A stretch of 43,533 bases of DNA from contig JAEPRB010000301.1 of NCBI GenBank assembly GCA_016758965.1, forward strand, positions 1-43,533. Direction: 5' to 3'. Position 1 is the stretch's first letter. Each line of letters opens with the position of its first letter. The notes under the pieces were generated by a model. It saw nothing but the letters and a program-made list of their open reading frames with translations. It made no database searches and was not told the origin of the DNA. The DNA comes from Circinella minor. Taxonomy: Eukaryota > Mucoromycota > Mucoromycetes > Mucorales > Lichtheimiaceae. This document shows positions 1-13,500 of this stretch, piece after piece. A program made the translations under genes and the position numbers.

Positions 1-2068
1 ATTGTCGCGTCTGAAGCGGGTTTTGTTCCCAGTTCTGTGTAATATCCAACCAATAAGAAATCACTATTCTAAATTAACATCAAGCTCATAAGAAATCCTT
101 ACAACTAGGGATCTTAGTACAATCCGGTTTTTACTTTATCATTCTAGGTAGCACAAGATAGTGTTAGTAAAATATAAATTTTTACCCGTGAGAAAAATAG
201 TACATAAAAGGAAGGAGATCCGAGGAACATTGTATTATTTCAGGGTCGTTCATGATTATTTTATAATATGTATATTAATTCAAAATAAAATAAAATAAAT
301 AAAAAGTTTCCATTATAATGCCGTTCTAACTACTAAAACCAAATCCCCACACTTTTTTTTTTTTTTTTTTACCCTGGTGCATTATCAATATTCATTATAT
401 TCCGTTAACTTCCCGTTTAGGATTTGTTTATTATATATATATATATATATATATATACGTATATATGTTTTTTTTTTTTGATAAATGTTCCAATAGATGT
501 TTATATTTATGATAATATATACAACATTGATATTATCAATTTTAGAGGGGCGCAAATAAAAGCTATATCGGTCTCCCCCGATAATAATAACAAAATATTA
601 ATAACTTATTTCTCTTTTGTTGATCTGAAAATCACTGCGCCATCGGTATTAAGGATGTCGTAATACCTTGTTTAGTAATTCTTGTTCTTCTTGGAATAAT
701 TGATTCCTTTTATTCTCACTATCTAGTAATTACTATAATGATATAGTACTCTATACACACACGTGGGTCGAAATAAGTTTCGTCATACGACGTCGTGAAG
801 TGTAAGAGAAGAGAGGAGAAAGATGATATTGGGAAAATATGTGTTAAGGGGTGAGGAGAGAAAAGGCTTGTTTAAATATATAATATAATTATTATTATCA
901 TTTTAAGGGGGGTGATGTCTGGTGGGGGGGTTATGAAGTTTTGTGAAGCATGAATCGATCAATCTTTAAAGTTTGCTTTTATATTATATTATATTATATT
1001 ATTATTTATTATATTAACTACTGTATGAACAATAATGGGAAGTTGACACAACTATGGGGTGTGAACCTATGCATGATCCTGAGTTACAATAATTAGCTGG
1101 GAAGTTTTTTTTTTTTTTTTATAAAAGCATAACATTAAAACTAAATCTCGTGTGTATTTTCATTATTTTTTATATAATTGACTGTGGGGACTGGGGGAGC
1201 GGAGGAAGAGAAGAAAGTTTTATTATTATTATTATTATCTGAAGAGGTGTGTATTTGTGTTTCTGGGGGAGATGGAAAAAATTACAAACAAATAAAAGGG
1301 ATTGAGTATTTTCGACCTTTAAACCGACTTTGGGAAATTCCACTAAACTATTACTACCATTGAAATTCACATAGTAAAAAAAATAAACTAGATTCTCTCA
1401 CGCTTGTTTCAGTTTTCATGATTCCATATGTCAAAAAACATTATTTTTTTTTATGTACAAAAAAGAAAAAATGATGTGGTATTTTTTTTAATTCAATGTG
1501 ACACCTAATAAAGCATTTTCAAGGAGAGTAAAAAACAAGTTTTGAAAGAGAAAAATTCATACTATAATAAAAGGTTTTGTGTTGCGTGTATTTTTTATAT
1601 GGCATTAATAATGATGGATGATGATGAATGTGTTGAATGGTGATGGATGATAATGTTATGGAGTTTAAAGGAGGGGTAAAATGGTTTTATATATATATAT
1701 TGGTATTTTTCTTTTTGCACAGTAGAAAAACGAAGAAGGTGAGAGGGAATTGTAGAAAAAAAAGAAAGAAAGAAGGTTTGCACAAAAGACAAAATATAAG
1801 CGAAGGAAAAAAACGATGCTCTATACAATATGCTATGCACCTCCTACATAATTGAAACAAGAAAAAAAAAACAGCAGCTCAAAAAAGAAGGAAAAAGATG
1901 TGTGTTTGTGTAAAAAAAAAAAATGAAGTGAGATGATGAAAAATATACTAATAATAATAATAATAAAGTAGCAAAGATGAAGGAAAGAATTGGATGATAT
2001 AATAATGTGTTTTGTGTTTTAAGATGAAATTTGCGTGTGTTGTTGTCGTGGTAATGTATTATTAGAAA
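1..2068. other. A+T-rich non-coding stretch, 3' side of the zinc-finger gene
   Basis: No open frame here resembles a protein: the short frames are built from TA, TTA and A/T runs. It holds a T tract near 352-370, a TA microsatellite near 432-457 and an ATT tract near 1220-1238. The right end should contain the 3' UTR of the minus-strand zinc-finger gene. I see no RNA gene or transposon end. Confidence 0.5.
432..457. repeat. (TA)n microsatellite
   Basis: An uninterrupted alternating TA run, followed at once by further TA-rich sequence. It is a simple-sequence repeat with no visible link to a gene. Confidence 0.85.
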
Positions 2069-2504
2069 TTAAAATGGAAATAATGAATGAATGGAAGGTA
2101 ATGCTGAAGAAGAAGATTGTTGTTGATTTTGTTGCATCGTAATAGGAGGTAATATACGTGCTTGAGGTGGTCGATTCAATAATTCCATTAGACTGCTACT
2201 ACAACTGTTGTTGCTGTTACGGGAACAATGATCCATCATTTGTAATGGTCTAGTAGCTAATGTCGGTGAACTATCAGGTGTATTAACCAATTCAGAATCT
2301 GAATCTGAGTGTGGATGATCAAATGTATTAGAACCAGTTGACAAAGCGGGTGAAGGTGGTGATGAAGATGCTGATGAGACTGCACCTATTGACGATGCCG
2401 CAGACAATGCCACATGTTGACGCTGTTGTTTTACTATAGCTGCAGCAGCATTCGTAGCGGTGATATTAGAAGTGGTAGTAGCATTTGATCGTCGTGATTG
2501 TTGT

Positions 2505-2535
<31 letters not shown>

Positions 2536-2878
2536 TTGTTACTTTGGCACGTCGACGATTAGGTGAAGTATGAATTCTGACATGACGGGTTAATTCATCA
2601 GAACGTGAGAATCGTTTTTCACATCCAGGGAAGGTACATTGATGTGGTTTCTCACCAGTGTGCGTACGAATATGTCTGGTTTGATGTTCAAGTCGATAAA
2701 ATGATTTTGGACACATTGGACACTTGTATGGACGTGGAATGTTTGATTTATCTACCGTAGCAGCAGCAATTGTACGTTTGTGTTGTTGCTGGTGATGAGG
2801 GGGATGATAAATATGCTGATGGGGCATTGGATTAGATGTCGCTAAACTAATCAAACTAGATGCTGCTTGATAGGCCAT
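2069..2878 (-). CDS. CreA/Mig1-type C2H2 zinc-finger transcription factor
   Basis: A 269-aa protein from one exon, probably a nuclear repressor of the carbon-catabolite (CreA/Mig1) class. Two C2H2 fingers lie at about residues 53-73 and 81-103. Finger 1 has C53, C56, H69 and H73; finger 2 has C81, C86, H99 and H103; they are joined by the classic HTGEKPH linker. The helix segments [10 protein letters not shown] and [10 protein letters not shown] match the CreA/Mig1 family, which binds GC-rich SYGGRG sites. A basic stretch (NRRRAKV) follows the fingers and may serve as an NLS. The rest is Gln, Ser and Thr rich. The C-terminus ends in [10 protein letters not shown], similar to the short Leu/Pro motif at the end of fungal CreA/Mig1 proteins. 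The family call rests on the fingers and is strong. A role in glucose repression is inferred, because Mucoromycota carry several related paralogues. Confidence 0.88.
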
Positions 2879-5559
2879 AGGTAATGATAATATTAATAAT
2901 AATAATAATAATAAATAAATAAACTAGTTTATTTTGGAAATAAAAAAAAAAGCAATGTGGGGATGGAGGGAGTTTACTTGAATAGAAATTTATTAAGAAA
3001 AAAAAAAGTAGAAGAAAAAGACACAAGATGAGAAAAAAATGAGTTGAGAAGACACCCATTATTTATAGTCGGGGTGGAGGTAAATGATGGAGAGAGAAAA
3101 AAAATAGTGGGGGCCAAAGCGGCTATTTTCCCTTTTAGGATCGGATTTGTGAATAATGATGGGTAAGAGATAGCAAGGGAAAAGGGATGAATGTGTGTGT
3201 GTGTACATGTAATAATATATACAAGGGGAGACAAGATGAATTATAACTTTTTTCTTGGGGGGTGAAAAGGGAAGGGAGAAGTGAGCGGACCTAGACATTC
3301 GGGAAAGGGCCTATATAATTCATCAGATAACCTCAAAAGGGAATCCCTGGCAAAATAGTCATTTTACGTCTTACTCTGGTTTTTTGTCCGTCCTAGCTGT
3401 TATTCACACGTTCACTTAATATGTTTCTTCAAACCCAATGTCATCTCTGTGTTTTCTCTTTATAGCTGACAAAGATCATCATTCTTTTCTTTCTTCACTT
3501 GAGCCTCCCCCCAATTATTATTGTCTTAGGGTATAAAAAAAGACAGGTAAATAGAAACAAAAATAGGACTTGGGTATGCAGGGGAGCAAAGATATATAAT
3601 CATACTAAATAGTTCTTCCTCCTATCTTCCCTCTCCCCCTTATCGGTAAGATGTGTTATACCTTTACCTTTCTTTTTTTTTGTTCTTCCCCCTGTTATAC
3701 GAATTCTTCTTTTTCAGACACTCGTCCTCCTCTTTTTGTTCTTTCTCTCTAACTGTCCTACCCCCATGTTTGCTCCTGTGTGGGGTAATTCCAGATCAAC
3801 GATTCCAGTTATAGCAATTCCGCTTTATTGTTTATTGTAAATCAAAAAGAGGAATTTTTTATTTTGAGATCCATTCCGAATATAACACAAAAGAAACTGT
3901 AAAATAAAAATAAAAAGATACTATCTGTAGCTATAATAATAATAATAATAAAAGAAGCCAATAGTAAGGGAGTAGTATTACATACGCACATATAATAAAA
4001 TATCAAAAATATCAAATCATATCACATGAAAATCACCTTTTTTCAAGTCTGTGTTTACATTTTGCTCTTTTTTATTATAACACTTATCTGTGCGTTTTTT
4101 CTTTCTTTATTGTAATTCTTTCTTTAGTGTAGATAATGTGCATTCCCTCGCTATCTCTCTTCTTTTCCCCATATAATCTATATCTTGTCTTTATTTAGTC
4201 ATTTTGTCTCCATTTTTGTTTTTCTCTCTCTTTTCTTCCCCTCTCCCGGGTCGTACGCTGAGCACATGTACTATGTATAAAAGCGCGAAGCAACATTTTG
4301 GGGGAGGAGGAATATTATACGTATAAATAATTAGGAGGAAAGTGAGAAATACCCCGTAACCTAAGGGGGGACTATAATGTGGAGTATGTGTGTGTTAAAA
4401 TTTTATGTGAGACATCCACAAATATGATAAAGTGACCTGCAGCGATCGCTGTTCTAGCTTTTTTTTTTCAGCCTCTATATTTTATTTTTTTTGCATAATA
4501 ATTTATTTTATTGACTTTGTATAATCTGACACGTGATGAGTAGTTTTCTTTTCTCTTTTATACTTCTCTTTCTCATATAATATATATTATTCTCCTAATC
4601 AATAATCTCCTTCTACTATTCTTTTTTTTTTTCAACTCCTCTTTATGATGTAACAAATTTTCTTTTTTCTTTCTAATGGTATATTTGTGGAATTGGAAAT
4701 TTGGTGTGCTTTTCATATGTTTGTTGAGCCATAGATTTACTTTTACACATAAAGTTTACAGATGAACTCCGATTTTTTTGGCTTTTTTTTTTGTCCCACT
4801 TGCTCTGACCACGTTGCAGCAAAAAGAAAGTTATCATTTTATATATTATTATAAAATAACCAGAATTTTTTTTTCCGGAGCTTGACCCGTTTATTATTAT
4901 TATTATTTGGGGGATCTGAAATATGTTGGGATGAGTGGGGTACATACATAATCGTATAGCTTATATAATTAGTTTTGGGGGTGATTCAAAAAGGGTTTTT
5001 CTTTTTCTTTTTGTATATTATGTGCCGGGAGTAATACAAATTAGACAGAAGTCATTCTTTTTTTTCCCTGTGCTGGGGATAATTGGGAAAATGTGCCAAA
5101 AATCGCACTGGTCCGATCCGCTTATTATGGATGATTCCATCATTTATTTGATAACCAAACTTTAGTGTAGAAAGAAGAAAAACTTTCCGTGTGGTAAAAA
5201 AGAATGAATTTAAACTTTGAATTTCCCGTTGTCAAAAAAGAATAAATCATAATAATCATGCCAGAAAAAATAAATATAATTTTATTTTATTGTGTACTAT
5301 AGGTATGGTGCGTGTGTGTACCTTTATGACATACAAAAAGTCACACGCATATCTTGCGTAAGCTCGCCAGTATTTTCCCAGCATTATTTTTCCCCTTAAG
5401 CAAAAAAAACGAAAAAAAAACCCAACCAGCCAACCAGCCAACCAAAACTACCACCCAAGCAGACCAACAGACCAACTAATATAATATTTAAAACAGTTGG
5501 CATTTCACATAATAATAACCTCCTATCTTCTCCTACACACCAATTAAAACTGGAAATAA
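2879..5559. promoter_or_regulatory. Divergent intergenic region between zinc-finger gene and ATG7
   Basis: About 2.7 kb separate two divergently transcribed genes, so both promoters must lie here. It is A+T rich with many pyrimidine tracts. GC-rich SYGGRG-type hexamers lie close to the zinc-finger start: GTGGGG at 2957 and 3107, GTGGAG at 3074. A CCAACCAG-type octamer repeat (about 5420-5445) sits just upstream of ATG7. No open frame here looks coding. Confidence 0.5.
5420..5445. repeat. CCAACCAG tandem octamer upstream of ATG7
   Basis: Roughly three copies of a CCAACCAG unit lie about 115 nt before the ATG7 start codon, followed by related CCA/ACC-rich sequence. It is probably in the 5' UTR or core promoter. 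I know of no assigned function. Confidence 0.6.
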
Positions 5560-8500
5560 ATGGCATCTATATTACAATTTACTCCGTTTGCATCTTCAGT
5601 TGATGCAGCATTTTGGCAAGATTTAGCAAACAAGAAATTAAATGTATTGAAATTATCGGAGGCTAGTCAACCAGTTTATGCCTACTATGCAACAGGTCAC
5701 CCTCACCAACAACAACTACAACAGCAACAGAACCCGCCCCTTCCCGAGTCTGCTATCTCTATGCCAACCCGGTTTTGTGTCCCCGCTCAGGGGTTGAATA
5801 CCACGGATGATACCAGGTAACAAATAATTTATAACTTAGCAACCAACTTTTAGGGGTTTTTAACATTAAGTTGCTTATTGAAAGAAAAAAAAATCACAAA
5901 GTGTATGGTATTATTATTCTCTAAACTCGTTCTAAATAATCAATGGGTTTATAATATCACACTCCCCCAATTTTAACAAAAAAAAAAAAATCCAGACCAC
6001 CATTCACATTTCGAGTTACTGGAACTATTTTGAATACAAATACATTGGAGGATTTTAAAAAGTTGGATAAAAATAGTTTATTTCAACAGCATACTACCAA
6101 GGTAATATATATGTATATATAGCATTTACATGATGAACTAGGCAAACTATTATCATATAATTGACGGTATTCCTTTGCTCGTGCTAAAACATAAAAAAGA
6201 TATGGGAAGCTATACAAAACGGAGATGCATTTGATTGTCCAAGTGCTCTGTTACATTTTTTTTTACTTACATTTGCAGATTTGAAAAAATACAAATTTTA
6301 CTATTGGTTTGCATTCCCAGTGTTGATGCCACAGGAACCATGGTTACAATTACAACCTATGAATTCGATCGGCCACACGTTTAGTTCGATAGAGGTATTA
6401 TAAAATAAAAAACAATATTCGTTTCCCGTCATTTCTTTTTCTGGATGTGTCATTTTTATTTGTCCCCCCCCCAAAAAAAAAAAGTAGCAGGTTGATTTTC
6501 TGATAACATAATATATAATATTATAATAGACGGCAGCATTGACCAATGCTTATCAAGCTGCCGATCGACCACCTTTCTTTTTAATCAGACGCAAACCAAA
6601 TACTGTGTTACTAGGTCGATTACGTGATTGGGATGATTATTTTACTGATGAAAAAGATGAGGTAAGCAATATTAAAAACTTTCGGTGCTACAATTGATTA
6701 TAACTGAGAAACAAAAAAAAAGCTAGAGAGAGAGACAATGAAATTAAATAAGGAGGAAATACAAAAAAAACAGAGGAAATGGGGAGGAGGAAAATAAGGA
6801 AAAAACAAATTTGTTGTATTCTTTTTTATTAATGATTTCCCTTTTATTCTTTTCTATATCCCCCCCCCCTCAAATATACTGAACTATTGTACAATCAATA
6901 ATAATATATAACAGTTTTGGGTAGGGTTTGCAGATCCATCCAATTCAAATACAAACCCAGGTTGGCCATTACGGAACTTGCTTGCATTATTGCATGAAAA
7001 ACACGGTATCCGTAAATTAAACATATTGTGCTACCGTGAACTACCTGGAAAGGTTACTTCTATTGACGCTTCAAAAATTCTTGTCATCGAATTGCCACCT
7101 TCTTCAAATTATGCAAGTAAGTCTTTTTTTATCAAGAAAAATTTATGCAAAAAAAAAAAGTGATGCATGGTTTTGTGTGCCACGAAATATTTTTTTATCA
7201 TTTTGATATGGTTAAAGTAAAGAAAATCTTTTATATATATATTTCTTTCTTTATCTCCCTCCCCCAAACAAAAAACAAATCTAGAACCTCCAAAATCAGT
7301 CGGATGGGAAAGGAATGCACAAGCTAAACTCGCGCCAAGAATGGCCGACCTGGGTCCTTTGATGGATCCTGTAAGGTAAGGAACAGAAAAAAAATAATTG
7401 TATATCTATTATACCCAAAGATTTTTTTATTGTTTTTACTCTAGAACTCGTATCAATACAAAACGTTAAACAATTAGACAAACTCTAACACAAAAACAAT
7501 TTCTATATATAGATTGGCAGATACTGCAGTTGACTTAAATCTGAAATTGATGCGGTGGCGGGTTATGCCGGACTTGGATCTGGATAAGGTTAAACATACA
7601 AAGTGTTTGTTATTGGGCGCAGGGACATTAGGTTGCTATGTTGCGCGCTGTTTATTGGCAAGTATATCTCTACTCTTTATGTCTTTTATGAAATAAGGGA
7701 TGAGTATGTGTACGGTTAGCTTAGGGTTTGGAACTAGGAGTTGGTGTGTGCGCATGTAAAACTATATGGGGGGACTGTGGGGTCTCTGACTTGAAATATT
7801 TATATATATTATGGGGTAAAAATATTAAAATAGAAGAAAAGGAGTCGTATGTATGGTGTGGAGGGAGTAGAAAGGGGGTTTAACGCTTAATAATATATGA
7901 TTACTATTTGTTTGTTTTCAGGGGTGGGGAGTTCGTCATATTACATTTGTGGATAATGGGCGTGTTTCTTTCAGCAATCCTGTTCGGCAACCCCTTTATA
8001 CATTTAATGACAGTCTTGATGGTGGAAAACCAAAAGCTGAAGCAGCTGCTCAAAGTCTTTTGGAAATACAACCTACTGTGGTAATGCATCTATTTTATTT
8101 ATTAAAATTACATCATAATACACTACTTCTCCTTCAAATGGCACCATCAACATGTTATTTTGTTAATTCAAATCCGCCGTTTTCTTTATTGTTATATATG
8201 TAGAGTGCCGCAGGACATAATTTATCAATTCCGATGCCAGGACATGTCGCCATATCATCTGATGATGCACTTTTAAAGGATATTGAACAATTGACTGAAC
8301 TTATTCAATCCCACGATGTGATTTATTTACTAACGGATAGTCGAGAAAGTCGATGGTTTCCTACTTTGCTTGCAACCCAGTTTAATAAGTTAGTCATTAA
8401 TGCAGCGCTAGGGTTTGACACTTACTTGGTTATGCGACATGGATCTCGACATGGTTCTTTAGGCTGTTATTTTTGTAATGATATTGTAGCCCCTGCCGAT

Positions 8501-9263
8501 GTAAGTTAATTACTCTAGCTCTTTAGGTTTTCTTTGTTCGAACGAATAATCATAAAAAATTAAAGAACGTGCTATCTATAAACAGTCATTGTCAGATCGT
8601 ACGCTGGATCAACAATGTACCGTGACGAGGCCTGGTTTAGCTGCTATTGCCGGGGCACTTGGAGTAGAACTAATGGTGTCTGTGCTTCAACATGCGAAAG
8701 GGTAAGAATAAGATAAAATCAAAATAATTATTTTTTCGTAAATTCTTCTTTGACGGTTGATTACAAAATGAAATACTCAAAACTAAAAATAATAACAATA
8801 GCATCGAAGCGGGTGTATCCGATAGTGATTGTGCTTTGGGTTGTGTCCCTCACCAAGTCCGCGGATTCCTCGGTCAATTTCACAATATGCTTATCGTAGG
8901 ACAAAGCTACGCCAATTGTACGGGTTGTTCAGAAAAGGTAAAAATAAAAAAATTAAGGAAGAAAGTTTGTAAACCGCGTGGCTAGACACACACTTTTTTT
9001 TTTAGGGGGGGGGAGGATTTAAAGAATGAAAGAATGGAATAAAGAATAAATAAGAGCCAGGTGACAGATCATTGACATAAAAATTATAAAATGTACATTT
9101 GTATTTATTATAGGTTATCGAAGCCTACCAACAAGATCCATTGCAATTTATTAAAAAAGTTCTTGATGATCCAGAACATCTTGAACATATATCAGGGATC
9201 GCTCAAATGAAAGCAGAGAGTGATGCCTTACCGGATCAAGATTGGGAAGAAGATGATTTTTGA
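5560..9263 (+). CDS. ATG7: Atg7, E1-like activating enzyme of autophagy
   Basis: Atg7 activates the ubiquitin-like proteins Atg8 and Atg12 with ATP and hands them to Atg3 and Atg10 in the cytosol. I join twelve exons: 5560-5816, 5996-6101, 6200-6394, 6530-6661, 6915-7116, 7285-7375, 7513-7657, 7922-8080, 8204-8500, 8586-8701, 8802-8937 and 9114-9263. They give 661 aa, normal for the family. The N-terminal half is the Atg7 N-domain. The ATP-binding loop GAGTLG is at 363-368, followed by [12 protein letters not shown] and SNPVRQPL. Zinc-site pairs are C517/C520 (GCYFCND) and C606/C609 (CTGC). The catalytic cysteine is C539 in [11 protein letters not shown]. The acidic tail ends WEEDDF. Every join keeps phase. 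Intron 7 (7658-7921) needs a GC-AG donor. The gene converges on SPB1. The family call is certain; exon edges are supported by conserved residues. Confidence 0.97.
7658..7921 (+). other. GC-AG intron within ATG7
   Basis: The intron begins GCAAGT and ends TTTTCAG. The join gives ...[13 protein letters not shown], the conserved Atg7 sequence. The nearest GT (7662) shifts the frame. All the other splice donors assigned in this window are GT. Confidence 0.85.
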
Positions 9264-10599
9264 GCAAAAAGTCATCAATTTTTTTTTTTACAATAACAAA
9301 AAAATGAATATAAATAAATGGAAAAAATAATAAATTTAGTGGATTAATTCTTTTCATAAGGCCCTGATTATGTATTATAGTGTGTGGATCCCGGAATATT
9401 TTCTTTTTTCGTTTACCATCAGGGGTGAAAAAAAAAATTGGGGGAGGTCTTCTGGCTTGCTCTTTCCCTCCAACCCCGAATACCACCGATCCCTTAATTC
9501 TCTAATCTTTTGTTTTTCCTTTATCTTTTTTTTTTCAGGTGTTTCCACCCCCCACAATAACACAATTACCAGTACTCCCCCCATGAAAAAAAAATAGAAC
9601 TATTCAATATTTGTAATATCTGTTGAGGAGGGTTGCACGACATTCCCGGCGATCTTCTCAAACTAATGCCGATAAACAAATAAGTTTTAAGCTTTGCTTT
9701 TATTAACTATAATACGAAACTCAAACTTTAGTTGAAGATAAAAAAAAAAGTTGGAGATAACTAACCATATATTAAGTTTAAATTATGAATATGCTTTATC
9801 TATCACGGCATAACAACGTGGCTAGTAACCATGAGAAGTAGCCTAGAAACACACTACCCGACAACTAGTGATGCTATGTGAACTGTATATTATTATTAAT
9901 TCTTAAAAAAAAAACGATACGTGTCATGATTGGATATAAAAATACGTATCATTATTATAAAAATAAACATATCGGAATTAATCTACGTATGGCTTCCGTA
10001 TTGATTACATGATCTGGTCTCCACATCCATAATATGTAGAGATGTCAACATCTGTAGTGGGAGAGAGTAAAAAAAGAATTTCCTATATACGTAACCTGTA
10101 TAACATTACATAATTCAGTCATAAGCTTTCTCGTAACACCATAAGGGAAATTTATATAATATAATTATATTGATGCATCAAGGGACGAGATAAAAAAAAA
10201 AACAAATATTCCTAATTGTTATAGATCACCATTGCATGAAAAAAAAATAGAAATAAAGATGTTTAAGTTTAAAATATGTAAACAACATATTTATATATAA
10301 ATAATAATAAAAAAGAAAGATTGAATATAAAAAAAAACTAAATGCAAAAATAAAAAAAAAATTGTAACACATGCAAAATAATAATAAAAAAAACAAGATA
10401 TGATACATTATTATACGGACTTTTTTTTTTGGGAAGATGTATAAAATAGAAAAGATGCGAAATAAATTTGATTGTTGTATAATAATAGAATGAGAGAATG
10501 AGAGCGAAACACATTAATGTGATTACATGTGTTTATGTGTGTATAGTAGAAGGGGAAAAATAACCAAAAAAAAAAAAAAGGTGGGTAAAAAAGTTTTGT
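9264..10599. other. Convergent intergenic region between ATG7 and SPB1
   Basis: Both flanking genes end here, so the stretch should hold two 3' UTRs. AATAAA-like signals occur shortly after the ATG7 stop (about 9312). The rest is A+T rich. Short open frames are low complexity and none resembles a protein. Confidence 0.5.
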
Positions 10600-13500
10600 T
10601 TATTTCTTACGTCCTCCCTTTTTCTTCTTTTCCCGTCGTTTTTCAGCACGTAATTCTTTCTTCATTCTCTTATCTACCATCTTATATCGACCCTTAACAC
10701 CTGTAGGTCTGCCCTTAATACCGCGATTAGCACCCTTTGCCACAACTAATTTGACTTCTTTCTTAGGTTTACTCTTGCTAGCACGTGCCACAAGTCGATT
10801 AATAGATTGAACCTTTTCTTTTTCAGTCATATCTGGATTATCAGCGATATCGTTTGCCTTTTTAGCAGCCTTGGCCATACGTTTAGCAGTTTTCATCTTC
10901 TTACGTGCCTTGGCTTCAGCAATCTTTTTAATAGGTCGTGCATCTAATGCCTTGAGTTTTTCACGAAGTGCTTTGACAGCTTCTTTAGTAACTGGTAAAT
11001 GAGGTTTATTGTGTTTATTCTCATCATCCAAAAACCTAATCAAAAACATTATAGATTTTAATAAATTATGTTAACATTGATAAGTATCACAATATTTTCC
11101 TGACCAATCCTCAAAAAGAAAAAAAAATTACCATTCTGGCGCTCCCGTCTTATCCCGGAAAGCTTCTTTTGAAAATCCTTCATCAATCAAATCAGCCTTT
11201 GTCTTTTCCTTGTTAGCTAATTGAAGAGCAAGTGTAACAGCTTCAGGAGTAATAAGACCTTTTTCTATAATTCATTTTAATATATATGTGAACATGTATG
11301 TTAGTAAACTACGTAAGAATACACTTATTTGTTAAAAAAAATCCATAATTTTTTTTTCATTCTTTACCTTTAGCACGCTTGACAGCCTTTGAATTCTCAT
11401 CTTCAGCACCATCCCACATTTCATCATCTGAATCAGCAAATTCGTCTTCGTTTTGAACAATTTCAAAATCACTTTCTTCATCATCGCTATCTTCACGTTC
11501 CAATTCTTCTTCAGCTTTTCTCTTTCTAGAACCAACATCAGCCTCTAACGTATCTTCTTCTTCTTCTTCTTCATCATCCTCTTCATCTAATCCATCAACA
11601 CCTTCAAAGATATCGCTATCAAAAAACATGGAGGCAGCTGTTGATAAACCGCTGGCAGTACGCTTTTCCATGGCAGCCTTGTGACCCAAATCATTTAATA
11701 ATGAATTGCCTGTCTTACGCTTTTGAACAGATCGTGCAGCTGGAACAGTATCATTATCATCGTCGCTTGATCCTCCAATTTGTTCCATTTCAATATCTGA
11801 ATCTTCATCGCTTGATTCTTGTAATTGATCATCATCATCGTCATCATCCGAATCTGATGACATATCATCATCCTTATCCTTGTTTTTGCCATCAAATCCG
11901 TGCCATTCATCGTATTCCTTTCGTACCATCTTGGCTTTTAATTTTGGATTCTTTTCTGCCTTACGTTCCTTGTAACGTTCATAATCATCTTCAAGTTGTC
12001 TATCCAATTCATCTTCATAATCACTTTCGTCAAGCATCATTTGATCCATTTGAGGTATCCGTCCCTTTAATGATTTGCCACCCATAATGGAATCATCTTC
12101 ATCTGTTCCTTCTTCTGCTAATTCGTCCGCAACAGACATGTCACCCTTTTGAAGACGTGTTAAAGCAGAATCTTTATCAATTTTTTTGATTGTGAAAAGA
12201 GATTCACCATCGACACCTGCTTGATCAATACCGATATCGGTGGGTGCTGTCATGTTAAGTTGCATACGATGGATATCCTTCATCTTTTTCTCGTTAGCTT
12301 TGCGTTTGGCTCGTTTACGCTTGGAAGCTTCTTCTTTGGAAAGGTTTTCTAATTCCATTTCTAATTGTTCATCTTCATCTAAAGGTTCTTCTTCGACAAC
12401 AATTTCTTGAACCTTATCCTTTGCATTTAATTTGAACTAGAAAACAAAAGAAAACAGTTTGAGTTTTTTCTTTTTCTTTTTTCCCCCGCCGTAATCCACG
12501 CTATCTATATCAGCTATCTTTATTTATTTATTTTATTTACCTCATCGCGCAAAGCGGTACGCCATTTAAGCAATTCTTTAAAATCACGTTTACCTAACAC
12601 TTTCAAATCTTCACAGTTCACCTTGATATCTTCGGTTGTTATTTCCTTTTTCAAAAGACTAGAATTGTAAGGCAGAACCGTGTTAATAAAAAACTAGTTT
12701 TGCCTTTTAATTTGATTCAACTTTTATAATAAAGAAAATAACTTACTCTTTTGATTCGTCAGATTCAAACACCATTTGATTATAAGTGCCCAAAAATACA
12801 ACCGGATCTTGACTTGTGATGAACTCCATAACATCGATCTTTTTATGCAAGGTATAATTTCCATCTTCATAACCTTCACGTTGACGTTTCGCTTTCTATT
12901 AATTATTATCAAAACATTAATTTTCTTTTCTTTTCTTTTAAAAGAAATCTGGAAGATGTTCAATTGTCGCTAAAAGTACCACACTACTTCATTTTGTATT
13001 TTTTTTTACTTACATGGTTGCTAAAGATATCAACAACTTTAGCTGGATCGCCAGCATCTAATTCTTCAAAGACAGTCTTTGAATCAAGGAATCGAGGATC
13101 GATCTTTTTAGGAGCAAGATAATCACGACAAACAACGAAAATTTCAGCTGATACATTACGGGAAGAAGGTGGTTTGGTTGCCTCCACTTTAGCAAACAAT
13201 TGTTGGAATACCCATAATAATTTGTTGTAATCCTTGGATCTAAAGACTTTGGTAACAAATGTACCACCTTTGCACAAAAATTCTGTAGCCAACTTTAATG
13301 ACATCAAGACCAATTCAGCTTGAGAGTAAGCATCCTGAGCCCAAGCAGCACCGACATTAGGAGCACCATCGTGAAGAACACTGGTTTTTACAAAAATAAA
13401 TATGAAAAATTTAAAATTATTAATAATCCTAAGTTCAGTCGAAAGAGGTAGTACTATAATGCTCTCATTGTTCGCTCCAATACATACACATCGGCTTTCC

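Noticed and set aside
3059..3298. Overlapping minus-strand frames upstream of the zinc-finger gene
   Set aside because: Low-complexity Phe/Ser/Leu products in a promoter or 5' UTR region; no family resemblance.
5420..5445. CCAACCAG repeat considered as a telomere-like or CRISPR-like array
   Set aside because: Only about three imperfect units, no spacers, and it sits in a promoter; it is a short tandem repeat.
9151..9597. Open frames on both strands after the ATG7 stop
   Set aside because: They overlap the last ATG7 exon and its likely 3' UTR and consist of Phe/Lys runs from T/A tracts.
11641..12087. 148-codon plus-strand frame rich in His and Tyr
   Set aside because: Antisense to the acidic GAT/GAA-rich exon of SPB1; the His/Ile/Pro bias is a shadow of that exon.
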